A DNA stretch of 64,000 bases from Bacteriovoracales bacterium (GCA_030149295.1 JASBRV010000067.1:1-64000); one strand, 5' to 3'. Counted from the first letter of the stretch, positions 26,271 to 33,805 are shown. Numbers and translations are program-made. Notes: generated by a model not told the origin, from the sequence alone.

Positions 26271-26333
26271 ATGATTACTATCTCTGAGTTGTTCAAATTC
26301 CTAAGTATCGGCGAGGTTGGTCCTCCAACTTGA
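26271..26333 (+). CDS. 20-codon small ORF with very strong ribosome site
   Basis: Too short for the ORF track. AAAGGAGG ends nine bases before the ATG, the strongest ribosome site in the neighbourhood. It encodes MITISELFKFLSIGEVGPPT and stops with TGA. Two mutually exclusive pairings involve its own 3' end: GTCATGAT, holding the start codon, with ATCATGAC just past the stop, and GGAGG of the ribosome site with CCTCC near the stop. Either would block initiation. It may be a small protein or a leader peptide within a regulatory RNA. Confidence 0.45.
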   Translation: MITISELFKFLSIGEVGPPT

Positions 26334-26392
26334 TCATGACATTCAGTTAAGAATACCTCAATCTTCACTTGAAGATTCTAAATAATAAGAAC

Positions 26393-26451
26393 GGCCTTTG
26401 GTTTGATAGTAGAAAAGAGCTCTCTACTTCTTCACCCAAGGCCTTTTTTTT
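26393..26451 (+). terminator. Terminator of the orphan small transcript
   Basis: GGCCTTTGG pairs with CCAAGGCC (one bulge), an inner GTAGA pairs with TCTAC, and eight T follow. The T-run reaches the stop codon of the convergent gene at 26450. Confidence 0.75.
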
Positions 26452-26998
26452 ACTGGTTAAATTTGGCGTAGCGAGACTTTAACTCTTCAAACTCTTCTGT
26501 TCGAACTAATAACTTCACATAACTTTCGATAGAGTCATCATCAATGTTAATCTTGTAATGGGTGGAAATAATCGCGGGTAGCTGCTCGTCTTTCCAAAGG
26601 TCGCGCTTAAAGTCGTAGATAGGAAAGGCCGTCTCTGGTGTACTAGGTGTGGTCTTTATTGATTCCAGCTCTTGCCATTCATGAGACACAAAGAGCCTAA
26701 AATGAGGGCCACAAAAAGTATGCCCATCATGCTCTTTAATACAGTCATCACAAAACATATCCTGACATATGGCACACATGCCATGGGCGTGGTCTTGAGG
26801 ATGGTTTTTACAATAAGAAGTTGGTCCTTCCTCCGTTTTTTCTTTTAAATGTTGGAATTTCTCGGACAAGCTTTGTTCAGAAACTGTATTCTTTCTTTCT
26901 TGGAGAAGTTTGGAAAAAAGATAGAGAATCACACCTGCGAAAATTAGAGTCACAAGAATTAAAGCGCCTACTAGAATGATAACGAGATTTTCAGACAT
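26450..26998 (-). CDS. Membrane-anchored B-box-type zinc finger protein
   Basis: One N-terminal membrane helix (NLVIILVGALILVTLIFAGVILYLF), a charged linker, then a Cys/His cluster: SYCKNHPQDHAHGMCAICQDMFCDDCIKEHDGH. This C-x2-H ... C-x2-C ... C-x2-C ... H spacing is that of B-box zinc fingers, which in bacteria occur at the N-terminus of rhomboid-like membrane proteins. The remaining C-terminal domain (about residues 115-182) is not recognised; it includes ISTHYKINIDDDSIESYVKLL. GGAGGAC precedes the ATG. The binding partner is unknown. Confidence 0.65.
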   Translation of the reverse strand: MSENLVIILVGALILVTLIFAGVILYLFSKLLQERKNTVSEQSLSEKFQHLKEKTEEGPTSYCKNHPQDHAHGMCAICQDMFCDDCIKEHDGHTFCGPHFRLFVSHEWQELESIKTTPSTPETAFPIYDFKRDLWKDEQLPAIISTHYKINIDDDSIESYVKLLVRTEEFEELKSRYAKFNQ

Positions 26999-27119
26999 TT
27001 TTGTGTCCTCCGTGTTATAAATTGTCTCCTAAAACGCTGAGACCTTCAATAGAAGCATTGCGAAAATGGCCCTTATAAATTACATTTTAGGGGCATAAAT
27101 CCAGAAGATGGAGAGAACT

Positions 27120-28580
27120 ATGGGATTAGTCGTTTATAACACTCTAAGTAAAACAAAAGAGCCCTTTAAAACTATAGAGGAAAATAAGGTCCGCATGTAT
27201 GTCTGTGGTCCTACCGTGTATGACTATCTTCATATTGGAAATTTTCGTGGGGCGATCTTTTTTAATCTTGTTCGTAATTGGCTAGAGGCCTCGGGCATGG
27301 AAGTGACCTATGTCTATAACTATACTGACGTCGATGACAAAATTATCAAACGAGCGAATGAGGAAAAGGTCGAATCGAGTGTCATCTCTGAGACCTACAT
27401 TAAAGCTTTTGAAGAGGATTACAATAGACTCAAACTAAGACCCCATTCAAAGAACCCAAGAGTCACCGAGCATATGGATGACATTATTAAGATCGTTGAA
27501 GGCTTAGTGAAAAACGGTACCGCCTATGTCATCGATGGTGAAGTTTTTTATTCCATCGACAAATTTGAATCTTATGGAAAACTCTCTGGTAAAAATCTCG
27601 ATGATCTTGAGGCAGGTCAGCGAGTAGAAGTGGACCAAAGAAAGAAGAACCCTATGGACTTTGTACTTTGGAAGCCTGCCAAAGAAGGTGAGCCTTCTTG
27701 GGACAGTCCATGGGGCAAAGGAAGACCAGGTTGGCATATTGAATGTTCTGCCATGATCCGTGCCCTACTTGGAGAATCAATTGATATCCACGGCGGTGGC
27801 ATTGATCTTATTTTTCCTCACCACGAAAATGAAATCGCTCAAGGTGAAGGATGTAGTGGAAAAAAATATTGCAATTACTGGATGCATAACAACTTCATTA
27901 ATCTAAAAGATCAAAAAATGAGTAAGTCTCTCGGTAATGTTATTACTGCGAGAAGTTTTATGGATAAGTATCACCCAGAAATTCTTAAATTCGTCATGCT
28001 TTCTGCCCATTATCGCTCTATGCTTAATGTGAATGAGGAAAAAATTGATCAAGCTGTATCAGGCTTGGCAAGAGTCTATAAAGCCCTAAGAGAAGCGGAT
28101 CAGTTTATCGCACAAAGCTCTCTTAGTGGTGGCAATCCTTACAAGGCAGTGGCCACTCAGATGGAGACCGCAAACGCCCGCATAAAAAAAGCTCTTAATG
28201 ACGATTTTAATACGGGTGAAATGATGGCCAATATTTATGAGGTCGTTCGTATCTTTAATGCCCAAAATATTCAAAAGAAGAAAAAAGATGCCAATGCCCT
28301 GGCGACGGCCAAAGCCTTTAAGGAGTGGATTAACTCTTGGGCCAAAGTCTCTGCCCTCTTTTTAGAAGACCCAAGTGAATTTCTCAAAACACTCGATGAA
28401 ATTCTCATTGAAGAAAAAGGCATTGATAAATCTCAAGTTGAAGAGCTTATTCAAGAGAGAGATCGTGCCAGAGCTGAAAAGGACTGGACTAAATCGGACG
28501 AGGCTCGCGACAAACTTTTGGCCATGGGAATTGAGATCATGGACTCTCCCTCCGGAACGAGCTGGGAGGTAAAAAAGTGA
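27120..28580 (+). CDS. cysS: Cysteinyl-tRNA synthetase
   Basis: Charges tRNA-Cys in the cytoplasm. Class I signatures are both present: YDYLHIGNFRG (HIGH) and LKDQKMSKSLGN (KMSKS). Zinc ligands are Cys in YVCGPTVYD, Cys in WHIECSAM, and His/Glu in FPHHENEIAQ. The C-terminal DALR and anticodon-binding regions are present; the total of 486 residues is normal. ATG 27120 (MGLVVYN) has GGAGAG six bases upstream, better than the track ATG four codons earlier. No T-box or other leader is visible upstream. First gene of an operon with ACMSD and nth. Confidence 0.96.
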   Translation: MGLVVYNTLSKTKEPFKTIEENKVRMYVCGPTVYDYLHIGNFRGAIFFNLVRNWLEASGMEVTYVYNYTDVDDKIIKRANEEKVESSVISETYIKAFEEDYNRLKLRPHSKNPRVTEHMDDIIKIVEGLVKNGTAYVIDGEVFYSIDKFESYGKLSGKNLDDLEAGQRVEVDQRKKNPMDFVLWKPAKEGEPSWDSPWGKGRPGWHIECSAMIRALLGESIDIHGGGIDLIFPHHENEIAQGEGCSGKKYCNYWMHNNFINLKDQKMSKSLGNVITARSFMDKYHPEILKFVMLSAHYRSMLNVNEEKIDQAVSGLARVYKALREADQFIAQSSLSGGNPYKAVATQMETANARIKKALNDDFNTGEMMANIYEVVRIFNAQNIQKKKKDANALATAKAFKEWINSWAKVSALFLEDPSEFLKTLDEILIEEKGIDKSQVEELIQERDRARAEKDWTKSDEARDKLLAMGIEIMDSPSGTSWEVKK

Positions 28581-29599
28581 CCTTAAAAATTGATATGCAC
28601 AACCACATTCTCCCTAAGAAGCTCCCCAACTTTAAAGAAAAGTTTGGTTATGGCGGCTTTATCCAGCTCATCCCAAAGGATAATGGTTACGCTGATATGG
28701 TTCGAGACGACGGAAAGTTTTTTCGTGCCGTCGAACCGAATTGTATGGATATTGAAGTACGCCTTGAAGAGATGGACAAATTCAATGTCGATGTTCAAGT
28801 CCTCTCTACAGTTCCTGTTATGTTCAGTGAGTGGGCTAAACCAGTGCACACCAGAGAGGTCAATCACTTTCTCAACACTGACATCGCTGAACAAGTTTCA
28901 CGCTATCCAAAGAGGTTTGTTGGCCTTGGTACTATTCCACTCAATGACCCTGAACTTGGATGTCGCGAGCTCGAGGTTTGTATAAAAGAGCTTGGATTGC
29001 CAGGTGTTCAAATTGGTAGCCACTATGGAAGCCTTAACCTTTCCGATCCCTCCCTTTATTCCTTCTATGAAGAAGCCGAAAAACTAGGTGCCGCTATTCT
29101 TGTTCATCCTTGGGATATGATGGGAAAAGACACCATGCCTGATTATTGGCTGCCATGGTTGGTTGGCATGCCAGCGGAAACCACCAGGGCCATTTGCTCC
29201 ATGATCTTTGGCGGTATATTTGAAAAATATCCTAAGCTCAGAGTTTGCTTTGCTCACGGTGGAGGCTCCTTTGCTTTCACTCTCGGTCGCATTGAACATG
29301 GCTACAATGTCAGACCAGACTTATGCCAGGTGGATAATAAGATTAATCCCCGCGAGTACTTAGGTAAGTTTTACGTCGACTCCATTAACCATGACTCAAA
29401 GGCCCTTCAATATAATATTGACCTACTGGGAGTAGACTCCATTATGCTCGGAACAGATTATCCCTTCCCCTTAGGTGAACTAGAACCTGGTAAACTTATT
29501 GAAAGCATGGATAGTCTGGACCAGAAGCAAAAAGAGCGTCTCCTGCATGGCTCTGCCCTTGAGTGGCTCGGTTTAAGGAAAGAGCAATTTGTGTCATGA
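28577..29599 (+). CDS. ACMSD: 2-amino-3-carboxymuconate-6-semialdehyde decarboxylase
   Basis: An amidohydrolase-superfamily zinc enzyme. Residue-by-residue resemblance to animal ACMSD is strong: the metal-binding MHNHILP start, QVLSTVPVMFSEWAKP, RFVGLGTIPL, PGVQIGSHYG, LVHPWDMMG, YWLPWLVGMPAETT, CFAHGGG and LGTDYPFPLGELEPGKLIESM. In known organisms it diverts the kynurenine/tryptophan or nitrobenzoate pathway away from NAD synthesis. It starts with GTG inside the last four bases of cysS and ends in a four-base overlap with nth. No other kynurenine-pathway gene is in the window, so its pathway here is open. Confidence 0.88.
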   Translation: MTLKIDMHNHILPKKLPNFKEKFGYGGFIQLIPKDNGYADMVRDDGKFFRAVEPNCMDIEVRLEEMDKFNVDVQVLSTVPVMFSEWAKPVHTREVNHFLNTDIAEQVSRYPKRFVGLGTIPLNDPELGCRELEVCIKELGLPGVQIGSHYGSLNLSDPSLYSFYEEAEKLGAAILVHPWDMMGKDTMPDYWLPWLVGMPAETTRAICSMIFGGIFEKYPKLRVCFAHGGGSFAFTLGRIEHGYNVRPDLCQVDNKINPREYLGKFYVDSINHDSKALQYNIDLLGVDSIMLGTDYPFPLGELEPGKLIESMDSLDQKQKERLLHGSALEWLGLRKEQFVS

Positions 29600-30246
29600 A
29601 AAAACAAGAACGCGCTGATCATATCAATAAGAGACTGGAAGAACTTTATCCCGTTGTTCCAGTTCCCCTCGATCATAAAGACCCTTACACATTATTAGTT
29701 GCCGTGCTTTTATCTGCTCAATGCACAGACGTTCGAGTGAACCAGGTAACCCCTAACCTTTTCAAACTGGCAGACAATCCTTTTGATATGGTGAAGGTCA
29801 AAGTTTCTGATATTGAGAATATCATTCGTCCCTGTGGTCTTGCTCCTAGGAAGTCAAAAGCGATTTCAACTCTTTCTCAAATGCTCATTGATCAATATGA
29901 TGGCGAAGTCCCCAATGACCTAGAAGCCCTAGAAAGGCTCCCAGGTGTCGGTCATAAAACGGCATCAGTTGTTGTTTCTCAGGCCTTTGGTGTTCCCGCC
30001 TTTCCCGTAGACACTCATATCCATCGCTTATGTCAGCGCTGGGGCCTAACGAATGGAAAAAATGTCGTTCAAACCGAAAAAGACTGTAAAAAGGTCTTTC
30101 CTGAAGACAGGTGGAATAAGCTTCACCTGCAAATTATCTTTTATGGAAGAGAGTATTGTACGGCGAGAGGATGTGATGGAACCAAGTGCCCTATTTGCCG
30201 TGAGGTCTATCCAAATAGAAAGAAAGCTGTCGCGACGAAGAAATAA
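29596..30246 (+). CDS. nth: Endonuclease III (DNA glycosylase/AP lyase)
   Basis: Removes oxidised pyrimidines and cuts the strand. Helix-hairpin-helix LERLPGVGHKTASVVVSQAFG carries the catalytic Lys, and the catalytic Asp is in FPVDTHIHRLCQRWG. The iron-sulfur region is CTARGCDGTKCPICREVYPN: four Cys are present, but in C-x4-C-x4-C-x2-C spacing rather than the classical C-x6-C-x2-C-x5-C. The track start at 29563 is inside ACMSD; ATG 29596 overlaps that gene's TGA and is preferred (216 aa). A terminator hairpin follows directly. Confidence 0.9.
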   Translation: MKKQERADHINKRLEELYPVVPVPLDHKDPYTLLVAVLLSAQCTDVRVNQVTPNLFKLADNPFDMVKVKVSDIENIIRPCGLAPRKSKAISTLSQMLIDQYDGEVPNDLEALERLPGVGHKTASVVVSQAFGVPAFPVDTHIHRLCQRWGLTNGKNVVQTEKDCKKVFPEDRWNKLHLQIIFYGREYCTARGCDGTKCPICREVYPNRKKAVATKK

Positions 30247-30270
30247 AAAACCCCTCACATAGGAGGGGTT
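30244..30270 (-). terminator. Terminator between nth and the RKE-rich gene
   Basis: AACCCCTC-ACATAG-GAGGGGTT, perfect eight-bp stem. On the minus strand six T follow, ending the 30276 gene; on the plus strand the T-run is weak, though it also follows nth immediately. Confidence 0.85.
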
Positions 30271-30275
30271 ACCAT

Positions 30276-30581
30276 TTATTCTGATTTTCTTTTTGATCTT
30301 CTTTCACGCCTCTTTGATCGGCGCTCCTGACGATTAGCCTTTCTTTCAGAGTGACGCTCCTTTCTCATTTCACGCCTCTGTTGTCTTTTTTCTCTCCTCT
30401 CGCCGCGTCTTTCTTTACGAGCTTCCTGCCTTTCTTCTCTTTTTCCTTTCCTTTCTTCTCGTCTCGCTTCTCTATTTTCTTTTCTCTCAGCACCTCTGCC
30501 GTCTCCATCTGAAGCCTGAAGCCCAACGCCTGACAAAATGAATGCTGTGATCGTAATCGTGCTAATAATTAGGTTTCTCAT
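30276..30581 (-). CDS. Exported low-complexity Arg/Glu/Lys-rich protein
   Basis: Signal peptide (MRNLIISTITITAFILSGVGLQAS), then about 75 residues made almost only of R, E, K, Q, with heptad-like repeats such as RKERRGERREKRQQRR. It should form a long, highly charged helix. GGAGGAAAG precedes the ATG and a good terminator follows, so it looks like a real transcription unit. I do not recognise a family; similar Arg-rich exported proteins exist in various bacteria without known function. Confidence 0.6.
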   Translation of the reverse strand: MRNLIISTITITAFILSGVGLQASDGDGRGAERKENREARREERKGKREERQEARKERRGERREKRQQRREMRKERHSERKANRQERRSKRRERRSKRKSE

Positions 30582-30635
30582 CTTTCCTCCGAGAATAATT
30601 TCACCAATTATATTCCGAAACTCCCTAATCCTAGA

Positions 30636-30649
30636 GACAAATTTTTGTC
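30636..30649. promoter_or_regulatory. Inverted repeat GACAAA-TT-TTTGTC
   Basis: A perfect 6-2-6 palindrome in the 209-base divergent region between the RKE-rich gene and the TrxR-like gene, 55 bases before the former. Possible operator; no known consensus matched. Confidence 0.25.
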
Positions 30650-30790
30650 ATATTTTACCCTTAAAAACGTCAGAATTTTCCATTACTTACATCGATAGCT
30701 CGAGACTATCACCCCATAACTTTCTAATATTTTAAAATTATCACATCTTTTGCGATACTGGTTAGGAATTGACCTCAAAGGAGGAATTAT

Positions 30791-31783
30791 ATGAATCAAA
30801 CTCACCACGACATTGCCATTATCGGCGCAGGAGCTGCCGGAATGATGGCCGCTCTTAGAGGAGTCCTTAATAACGACAAGGTCCTCTTATTCGGTGGTAG
30901 TGCTAAGGACAAAAAGCGCTCTCGCGCCCAATGGGTGACGAAAGTAGAGAACATTCCTGGATATAGTATCTACAAAAAAGGAATCACCGAGCCCAACAAA
31001 GAAACCTTAAAATTTATTCAAGAAGGTCCTTTTGCTCAAAACCTTACCCACCTGCCTTCGATTGGTGTCACCCAGATAGAAAAAACAGAAGATGGTTTTC
31101 TCTTAGTCGATAGCAAGGGTGAAAGCCACCTCGCTCACTATATCATCCTAGCGACCGGGGTTATGGATGTTCAGCCAAAAATTGAAGGAACGATAGACAC
31201 CATTTTCCCTTATGCCAACGTTCAGTCCGTTGATTACTGCATTCGCTGTGATGGTCATCACGTTCTGGGAAAAGAGACGGCCATCATAGGAGACAGTGGA
31301 GAGAGTGCCGGATGGATTGCAGTTCTTCTTCATGAGAGATATGCACCTCCACATCTCAGCATTATTACTGATGCCCATGAGCCTAAATACAGTGACGAAT
31401 TAAAATTACTTCTCGATCACTATAAAATCCAAGTCATCACCAAAGGACTTGATGGGATCAAAGGAGACAAAAGCACTGGAAAGCTAGAAGGTTTTTACTT
31501 TTGTGATGGCACCTTCCAACCAGTTGACTTTGCCTTCGTAAGTCTTGGCATGCTCGTTTACAACGAACTAGCTCATGGACTAGGGGCGGAAACCGATGAA
31601 AGAGGATTTGTAAAAACCAATCCCTCTGGGGAAAGTTCCATCTCAGGCCTTTATGTTGCAGGTGATTTAAGGGCGAATACCAAAAAGCAAATCTATACCG
31701 CTTGGGATACAGCGGTAGATAGTGCTGATGATATTAACAAAAAACTGAGGCTTAAAAGGCGAAAAGACGTTCTTGCCTCATAA
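30791..31783 (+). CDS. Thioredoxin-reductase-like FAD/NAD(P)-binding oxidoreductase
   Basis: N-terminal FAD site IAIIGAGAAGMMAAL, an NAD(P) half with ETAIIGDSGESAGWIAVLL, and the closing FAD motif SGLYVAGDLRANTKKQIYTAWDTAVDSA. The redox pair is Cys150/Cys153 in VDYCIRCDG, in the position of the CATC motif of thioredoxin reductase but with different inner residues. The NADPH-binding half is GDSGES rather than GGGNSA, so cofactor and partner may differ. Fifteen bases downstream is a Prx-Grx hybrid, a plausible electron acceptor. AAAGGAGG precedes the ATG. Confidence 0.83.
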   Translation: MNQTHHDIAIIGAGAAGMMAALRGVLNNDKVLLFGGSAKDKKRSRAQWVTKVENIPGYSIYKKGITEPNKETLKFIQEGPFAQNLTHLPSIGVTQIEKTEDGFLLVDSKGESHLAHYIILATGVMDVQPKIEGTIDTIFPYANVQSVDYCIRCDGHHVLGKETAIIGDSGESAGWIAVLLHERYAPPHLSIITDAHEPKYSDELKLLLDHYKIQVITKGLDGIKGDKSTGKLEGFYFCDGTFQPVDFAFVSLGMLVYNELAHGLGAETDERGFVKTNPSGESSISGLYVAGDLRANTKKQIYTAWDTAVDSADDINKKLRLKRRKDVLAS

Positions 31784-31797
31784 ATAAGGAGATCAAA

Positions 31798-32526
31798 ATG
31801 AGTCACAATTTAAAAAACATTGAAGGAAAAAACGTACCTCAAGTGAAATTCCAAGTTCGAGAAGACGGTCAATGGAAGACTTGGACAAGCGATGACCTGT
31901 TTAAAGGAAAGAAAATAGTTTTCTTTGCTTTACCCGGTGCCTTTACTCCAACTTGTAGTTCTACTCACCTCCCTCGCTATAACGACCTAGCCGGTGAATT
32001 TAAAAAAGCAGGTGTAGACGATGTTATTTGCCTTTCCGTTAATGACACGTTTGTGATGAACGCGTGGAAAGAAGGCCAAGAGGCAGAAAATGTCACTTTC
32101 TTACCTGATGGTAATGGAGAATTCTCTAAAGGTATGGGAATGCTTGTTGATAAAGAAGACCTAGGTTTTGGCCCAAGATCATGGCGCTACAGTATGCTCG
32201 TTAACGATGGTGTCATTGAAAAAATGTTTATCGAGCCTGATGTACCTGGAGACCCTTTTGAAGTTAGTGATGCAGATACCATGCTCGACTACATTAAACC
32301 TGGAGCGCAAAGGCCTAGAGAGGTGACAATCTTTAGTAAGCCAGGTTGTCCACATTGTGCTCGAGCAAAAGAGCTCCTAGAAAAAAGTGATATTAAATAT
32401 ACTGAAATCAAAGGGGTAAGAACTTCGACCTTGAGAAGCTTAGGAGGAAACGGCACTTATCCTCTTATCTTTATCAATGGCGAAAATATTGGCGGAGCAG
32501 ATGAACTTGAGAAAGTGAATTTGTAA
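31798..32526 (+). CDS. Peroxiredoxin-5/glutaredoxin hybrid (hyPrx5)
   Basis: An N-terminal Prx5 domain (residues 1-160) with peroxidatic Cys53 in LPGAFTPTCSSTHLPRY, and a C-terminal glutaredoxin domain (about 175-242) with SKPGCPHCARAKELL and a TYPLIFINGENIGGADEL glutathione/cis-Pro region. Such hybrids reduce H2O2 and alkyl peroxides with glutathione through the fused Grx. It is in an operon with the TrxR-like gene and closes with a terminator whose stem overlaps the convergent gene's end. AAGGAG precedes the ATG. Confidence 0.93.
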   Translation: MSHNLKNIEGKNVPQVKFQVREDGQWKTWTSDDLFKGKKIVFFALPGAFTPTCSSTHLPRYNDLAGEFKKAGVDDVICLSVNDTFVMNAWKEGQEAENVTFLPDGNGEFSKGMGMLVDKEDLGFGPRSWRYSMLVNDGVIEKMFIEPDVPGDPFEVSDADTMLDYIKPGAQRPREVTIFSKPGCPHCARAKELLEKSDIKYTEIKGVRTSTLRSLGGNGTYPLIFINGENIGGADELEKVNL

Positions 32527-32535
32527 AGTCTGAAC

Positions 32536-32563
32536 AAGGAGGGCTATGCCCTCTTTATTTTTT
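32536..32563 (+). terminator. Terminator after the Prx-Grx gene
   Basis: AAGGAGGGC-TAT-GCCCTCTTT followed by ATTTTTTT; overlaps the last codons of the convergent phosphatase gene. Confidence 0.75.
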
Positions 32564-33805
32564 TCTTTCTTCGTAAAGCTCGGCAACGACTTTGTCATTA
32601 TCACGAAGCCTTTTATTCATATTCTGCAAAAAGGCCCAAAATATTTTGACACCAATTTTTGGTTCTTTCTTTAAAAGGGGAAAGAGTTTATCGCGATGAA
32701 TTCTCATGAGCTTTGAAGGCGCCAAAGCCTGGATAGTAGCAGAGCGTTTCGCCTTATCGATAAGGGCCATCTCACCAAAAAATTGACCGGGCTTTAAGCT
32801 ATTCACTTGGCTATTTTCATAGAATACACCTAATTCTCCTTTCAAAATCACAAACATTTCATCGCCGTATTCGTTTTCTGTTATGACATTTTGAGCGATC
32901 TTAAAATCAACAACCTCTATGAACTCTAAAAGGAGGGAAATCTCCTTATAATTCAGACTGGAAAAAAGTGGAATTTTTTTAAGAACTTGAATTTTAGAGT
33001 CCGCTGTAACTTTCTCGGGATGAACGGGGGGAGCTTCTTTATCTCCAAATTGAAGTACAATACAGGTGATATTGTCTTTTCCTCCAGATTTATTAGCAAA
33101 ATCGATATAACTCTTCGCCAAGTTTTTAATAGAATTATGGTGATAAATATCAAGGGCTTGATTTTGAGAAAAATAATCATGAAGACCATCGGAGCAAAGA
33201 AAAATGGCATCCCCTTCCATGGTTTCAAAAAACCGACAATCTCCTACAACTGCACTTTGAATGCCCAAGGCCTTAGTAATGACATTGCCTTGGGGATGAT
33301 TATGAGCTTCCTCTTTAGATACCATACCCGCAGCAATCATTTCATTAACAAGAGAGTGATCTTCAGTTAACTGCTTTAACTGACCTTTTCTGATAAGATA
33401 AGCGCGACTATCTCCCACATGAGCGACAAAGACCCCATGCTCGGTTGCAATGGCCAACACCAAGGTTGTGCCCATACCTTTTTTTTCAGGTTCCTTTTGC
33501 GCCCTTTCAAAAATGACTTTATTAGCCTCGGCAATGGAGTCATCAATGAGTGAATAGATTTTTAATTTTTGTTCCGAAAAGCCCTCTGAAGCTGAGGATT
33601 TTTTAAACTCTACTATTGCACTATGATGAGACTTAAAATGCTTCATGATGGCTTCGCAGGCCATCTGTGAAGCGATCTCTCCTGCAGCATGGCCACCCAT
33701 ACCATCACAAACGATGTAGATACCTAATGACTCATCAAAGAGATAAGAATCTTCATTATGATCTCTCTTTCTTCCTGAATCTGTGAGATGGGATACTTCA
33801 AGCAT
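32555..33805 (-). CDS. PP2C-type Ser/Thr phosphatase fused to a cyclic-nucleotide-binding domain
   Basis: N-terminal PP2C phosphatase (about 1-250): SGRKRDHNEDSYLF, IYIVCDGMGGHAAGE, VFVAHVGDSRAYLIR, LCSDGLHDYF and GGKDNITCIVL give all metal-binding Asp motifs. A C-terminal cNMP-binding domain (about 275-395) follows with GEFGVFYENSQVNSL-like ELGVFYENSQ, and PGQFFGEMALIDKAKRSATIQAL, the phosphate-binding cassette with GEMAL and the R-x-A-T. Presumably reverses Ser/Thr phosphorylation under cAMP or cGMP control. The ATG at 33805 begins at family homology; the track GTG start lacks a ribosome site. No kinase gene is adjacent. Confidence 0.9.
   Translation of the reverse strand: MLEVSHLTDSGRKRDHNEDSYLFDESLGIYIVCDGMGGHAAGEIASQMACEAIMKHFKSHHSAIVEFKKSSASEGFSEQKLKIYSLIDDSIAEANKVIFERAQKEPEKKGMGTTLVLAIATEHGVFVAHVGDSRAYLIRKGQLKQLTEDHSLVNEMIAAGMVSKEEAHNHPQGNVITKALGIQSAVVGDCRFFETMEGDAIFLCSDGLHDYFSQNQALDIYHHNSIKNLAKSYIDFANKSGGKDNITCIVLQFGDKEAPPVHPEKVTADSKIQVLKKIPLFSSLNYKEISLLLEFIEVVDFKIAQNVITENEYGDEMFVILKGELGVFYENSQVNSLKPGQFFGEMALIDKAKRSATIQALAPSKLMRIHRDKLFPLLKKEPKIGVKIFWAFLQNMNKRLRDNDKVVAELYEERKK

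Larger units (their letters stand above)
26155..26451 (+). ncRNA. Candidate structured RNA / orphan regulatory transcript
   Basis: This 460-base gap holds no large gene but much structure. A three-step stem is visible: TCATGAA (26162) with TTCATGA (26223), AAGCGG (26172) with CCGCTT (26212), TTTTGC (26183) with GCAAAA (26201). Next come a strong ribosome site and a 20-codon ORF, a perfect hairpin AATCTTC-ACTT-GAAGATT (26360-26377), and a terminator. The self-complementary TCATGA occurs four times (26162, 26224, 26269, 26334). No plus-strand gene follows before the terminator, so it is not a leader of a larger gene. I found no match to a known RNA class. The 5' end and promoter are not resolved. 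Confidence 0.5.

Noticed and set aside
27000-27119. Possible T-box or riboswitch leader before cysS
   Set aside because: No T-box sequence, specifier loop or antiterminator/terminator pair is visible.
28086-28274. Short antisense ORFs inside cysS (also 27504..27737, 27617..27802)
   Set aside because: Shadows of a well-conserved tRNA synthetase gene.
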